Assembly: GCA_013365325.1 (NCBI GenBank)
Contig: JABVXV010000761.1
Coordinates: 1 to 10,157, forward strand
DNA from: Dipetalonema caudispina
Lineage: Eukaryota; Nematoda; Chromadorea; Rhabditida; Onchocercidae
Direction of reading: 5' to 3'
Length of the DNA stretch: 10,157 bases
Position 1 is the stretch's first letter. The number at the start of each line of letters is the position of its first letter. A program made the translations under genes and the position numbers. Positions 9,276 to 10,157 of the stretch are shown here, in pieces. Under the pieces are notes generated by a model, which saw nothing but the letters and a program-made list of their open reading frames with translations, was not told where the DNA came from and made no database searches.

Positions 9276-10157
9276 TCAAGTTTGTGCTGGTGCTATTGAT
9301 GTTGTACCGGAATTTGTTTTGCAGGTAAGCTCCCACTTGAAAAACAGGTAGGCTAATCTGAAAACCACATCTTTTGAGCAACTGCTGAACTAATACTGAA
9401 GCTGATATATGAAGACATGCCTTCTGGTGTATTATGGTTGATGGCACTACCAGTTGACACCGTCGTATTTCTTTGCATTGCCTAAAATCCAAGAAAAAGT
9501 TACTGCAATGTGGTTGCACGTCAGATTTGAAGGTCTAACTTAAAGAGCGAAAGAAATATGCATGAAGCATCATTTATCATTCATTGAATACAAGATTTTA
9601 TATCAAAAGCATTTGTATGCTAAAAGTAAACTTACTCTATGATATGCAAGTATTTTGATCAAAGTAATCAAATCGAAACATGCCATTGCTACTACCAAAA
9701 ATACTGATACTGCAGCATCAGCTTTGGCACATATTTGACCGTGGAAAGAAGTGTGATGCAACCAACGATAGGTTGAACCATGATTAAATAGAAGCGAACA
9801 ATTTTCTGCAAGCAATTATCATAAGGAAAGGACTAATTTTTGCATATTTCAAGTTCTGCATGAACAATTCGTTCTCTCAAGCAAAATAAATCATCACCAA
9901 GGAATCTGATGTTGAACTTTTCATAGGCTTACTATATAAGTGATGGGTGCAATAGACCATTGTAAATATCCAAGATATGATTACAAGTTTGAAAGTCTTG
10001 GATTCTGACCATAACTGATTGTATTTTGTTACATATGCAAAAGCATAGAATCTATTAAGCGCTGTGAAAAAGTGCATAAGAAGTGTTCCAAACCACCCTC
10101 CGTTTAGAAAAACACCAATCAATCGTACGAAAAACAGTTTCGATGATGATAATATTG
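9276..10157 (-). pseudogene. SRX-class chemoreceptor, copy C, 3' part (exons 3-5 and 7; exon 6 lost)
   Basis: This continues the gene starting at 752 through the terminal repeat. Exon 3 (10157-9933, plus 8 nt at 122-129, total 233 nt) encodes TM3 with ALNRF and TM4 ending HLY. Exon 4 (9805-9636, 170 nt) has the loop-2 cysteines (C152, C175 in copy B numbering), TM5 and LITLIKILAYHR. Splice sites and phases match copy B. Exon 5 starts at 9481 (AMQRNTTVSTG) but then loses the FFRQ motif. Exon 6, encoding TM6 and most of TM7, is missing. Only 60-70 nt later comes a recognisable exon 7 (9357-9276, LAYLFFKWELTCKTNS), ending early at TGA 9276-9278. Unspliced read-through from exon 5 would stop at TAG 9353-9355, giving about 248 residues with five membrane segments. 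It is most likely a recent pseudogene, although a truncated product cannot be excluded. Confidence 0.8.
10037..10157. repeat. Terminal direct repeat, right copy (identical to 1-121)
   Basis: The last 121 bases repeat the first 121 exactly. Reading the minus-strand exon 3 frame from 129 through the repeat into 10036 gives an uninterrupted exon of 233 nt, equal to copy B exon 3, which supports the join as a real adjacency in at least one genomic copy. Confidence 0.97.

Noticed and set aside
9217..9356. Exon 7 of copy C in the frame giving QNKFRYN
   Set aside because: The same frame is open in copy B (SYLQNKFRYN), but phase 2 splicing from the SMDG exon gives FLMFNRD, the expected SRX TM7 ending, so the other frame is the coding one.
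1..10157. Circular mobile element, plasmid or virus
   Set aside because: The ends overlap perfectly, but there is no replication, integrase, capsid or toxin-antitoxin gene and no prokaryotic gene density. The identifiable genes are spliced nematode receptors.

Overview
The window is AT-rich, intron-rich eukaryotic DNA, almost certainly from a nematode. All recognisable genes are on the minus strand. They belong to the nematode-restricted SRX family of seven-transmembrane chemoreceptors (serpentine receptor class X, Srg superfamily, Pfam 7TM_GPCR_Srx). The call rests on the family's signature order of motifs: RNAFG at the start of TM2, NRF at the end of TM3, a Cys pair in extracellular loop 2, DFTTLMK in TM5, a basic/Glu...FFRQ motif before TM6, and W..F....LW....SMDG..FLMFN in TM7. 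The species cannot be told from this sequence.

Layout, in minus-strand transcription order. Copy C begins near the left end (exons 1-3 at 752 down to 1) and continues at the right end (exons 3-5 and 7, 10157 down to 9276). Copy B (8821 down to 6633) is an intact seven-exon gene for a 311-residue receptor. Copy A (5443 down to about 3790) is a decayed pseudogene. About 3 kb of AT-rich spacer (753-3787) separates copy A from the start of copy C. The three copies share exon boundaries and intron phases (0, 2, 1, 0, 0, 2), so they arose by head-to-tail tandem duplication.

The first and last 121 bases are identical. Joining the ends makes a 10,036-bp closed unit and restores copy C exon 3 at exactly 233 nt, the same length as in copy B. 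The contig is therefore circular in an assembly graph. A collapsed tandem segmental array in a nematode chromosome is the likeliest reading, an extrachromosomal circle is possible, and nothing here suggests a plasmid or virus.

The genes are paralogous receptors rather than a pathway. One appears functional (B). One has lost the exon for TM6 and most of TM7 (C). One carries frameshifts, stops and two mutated splice donors (A). The remaining sequence holds a few hairpins, a 26-bp tandem duplication and a less AT-rich patch (about 2570-3000) that may be an old coding remnant.
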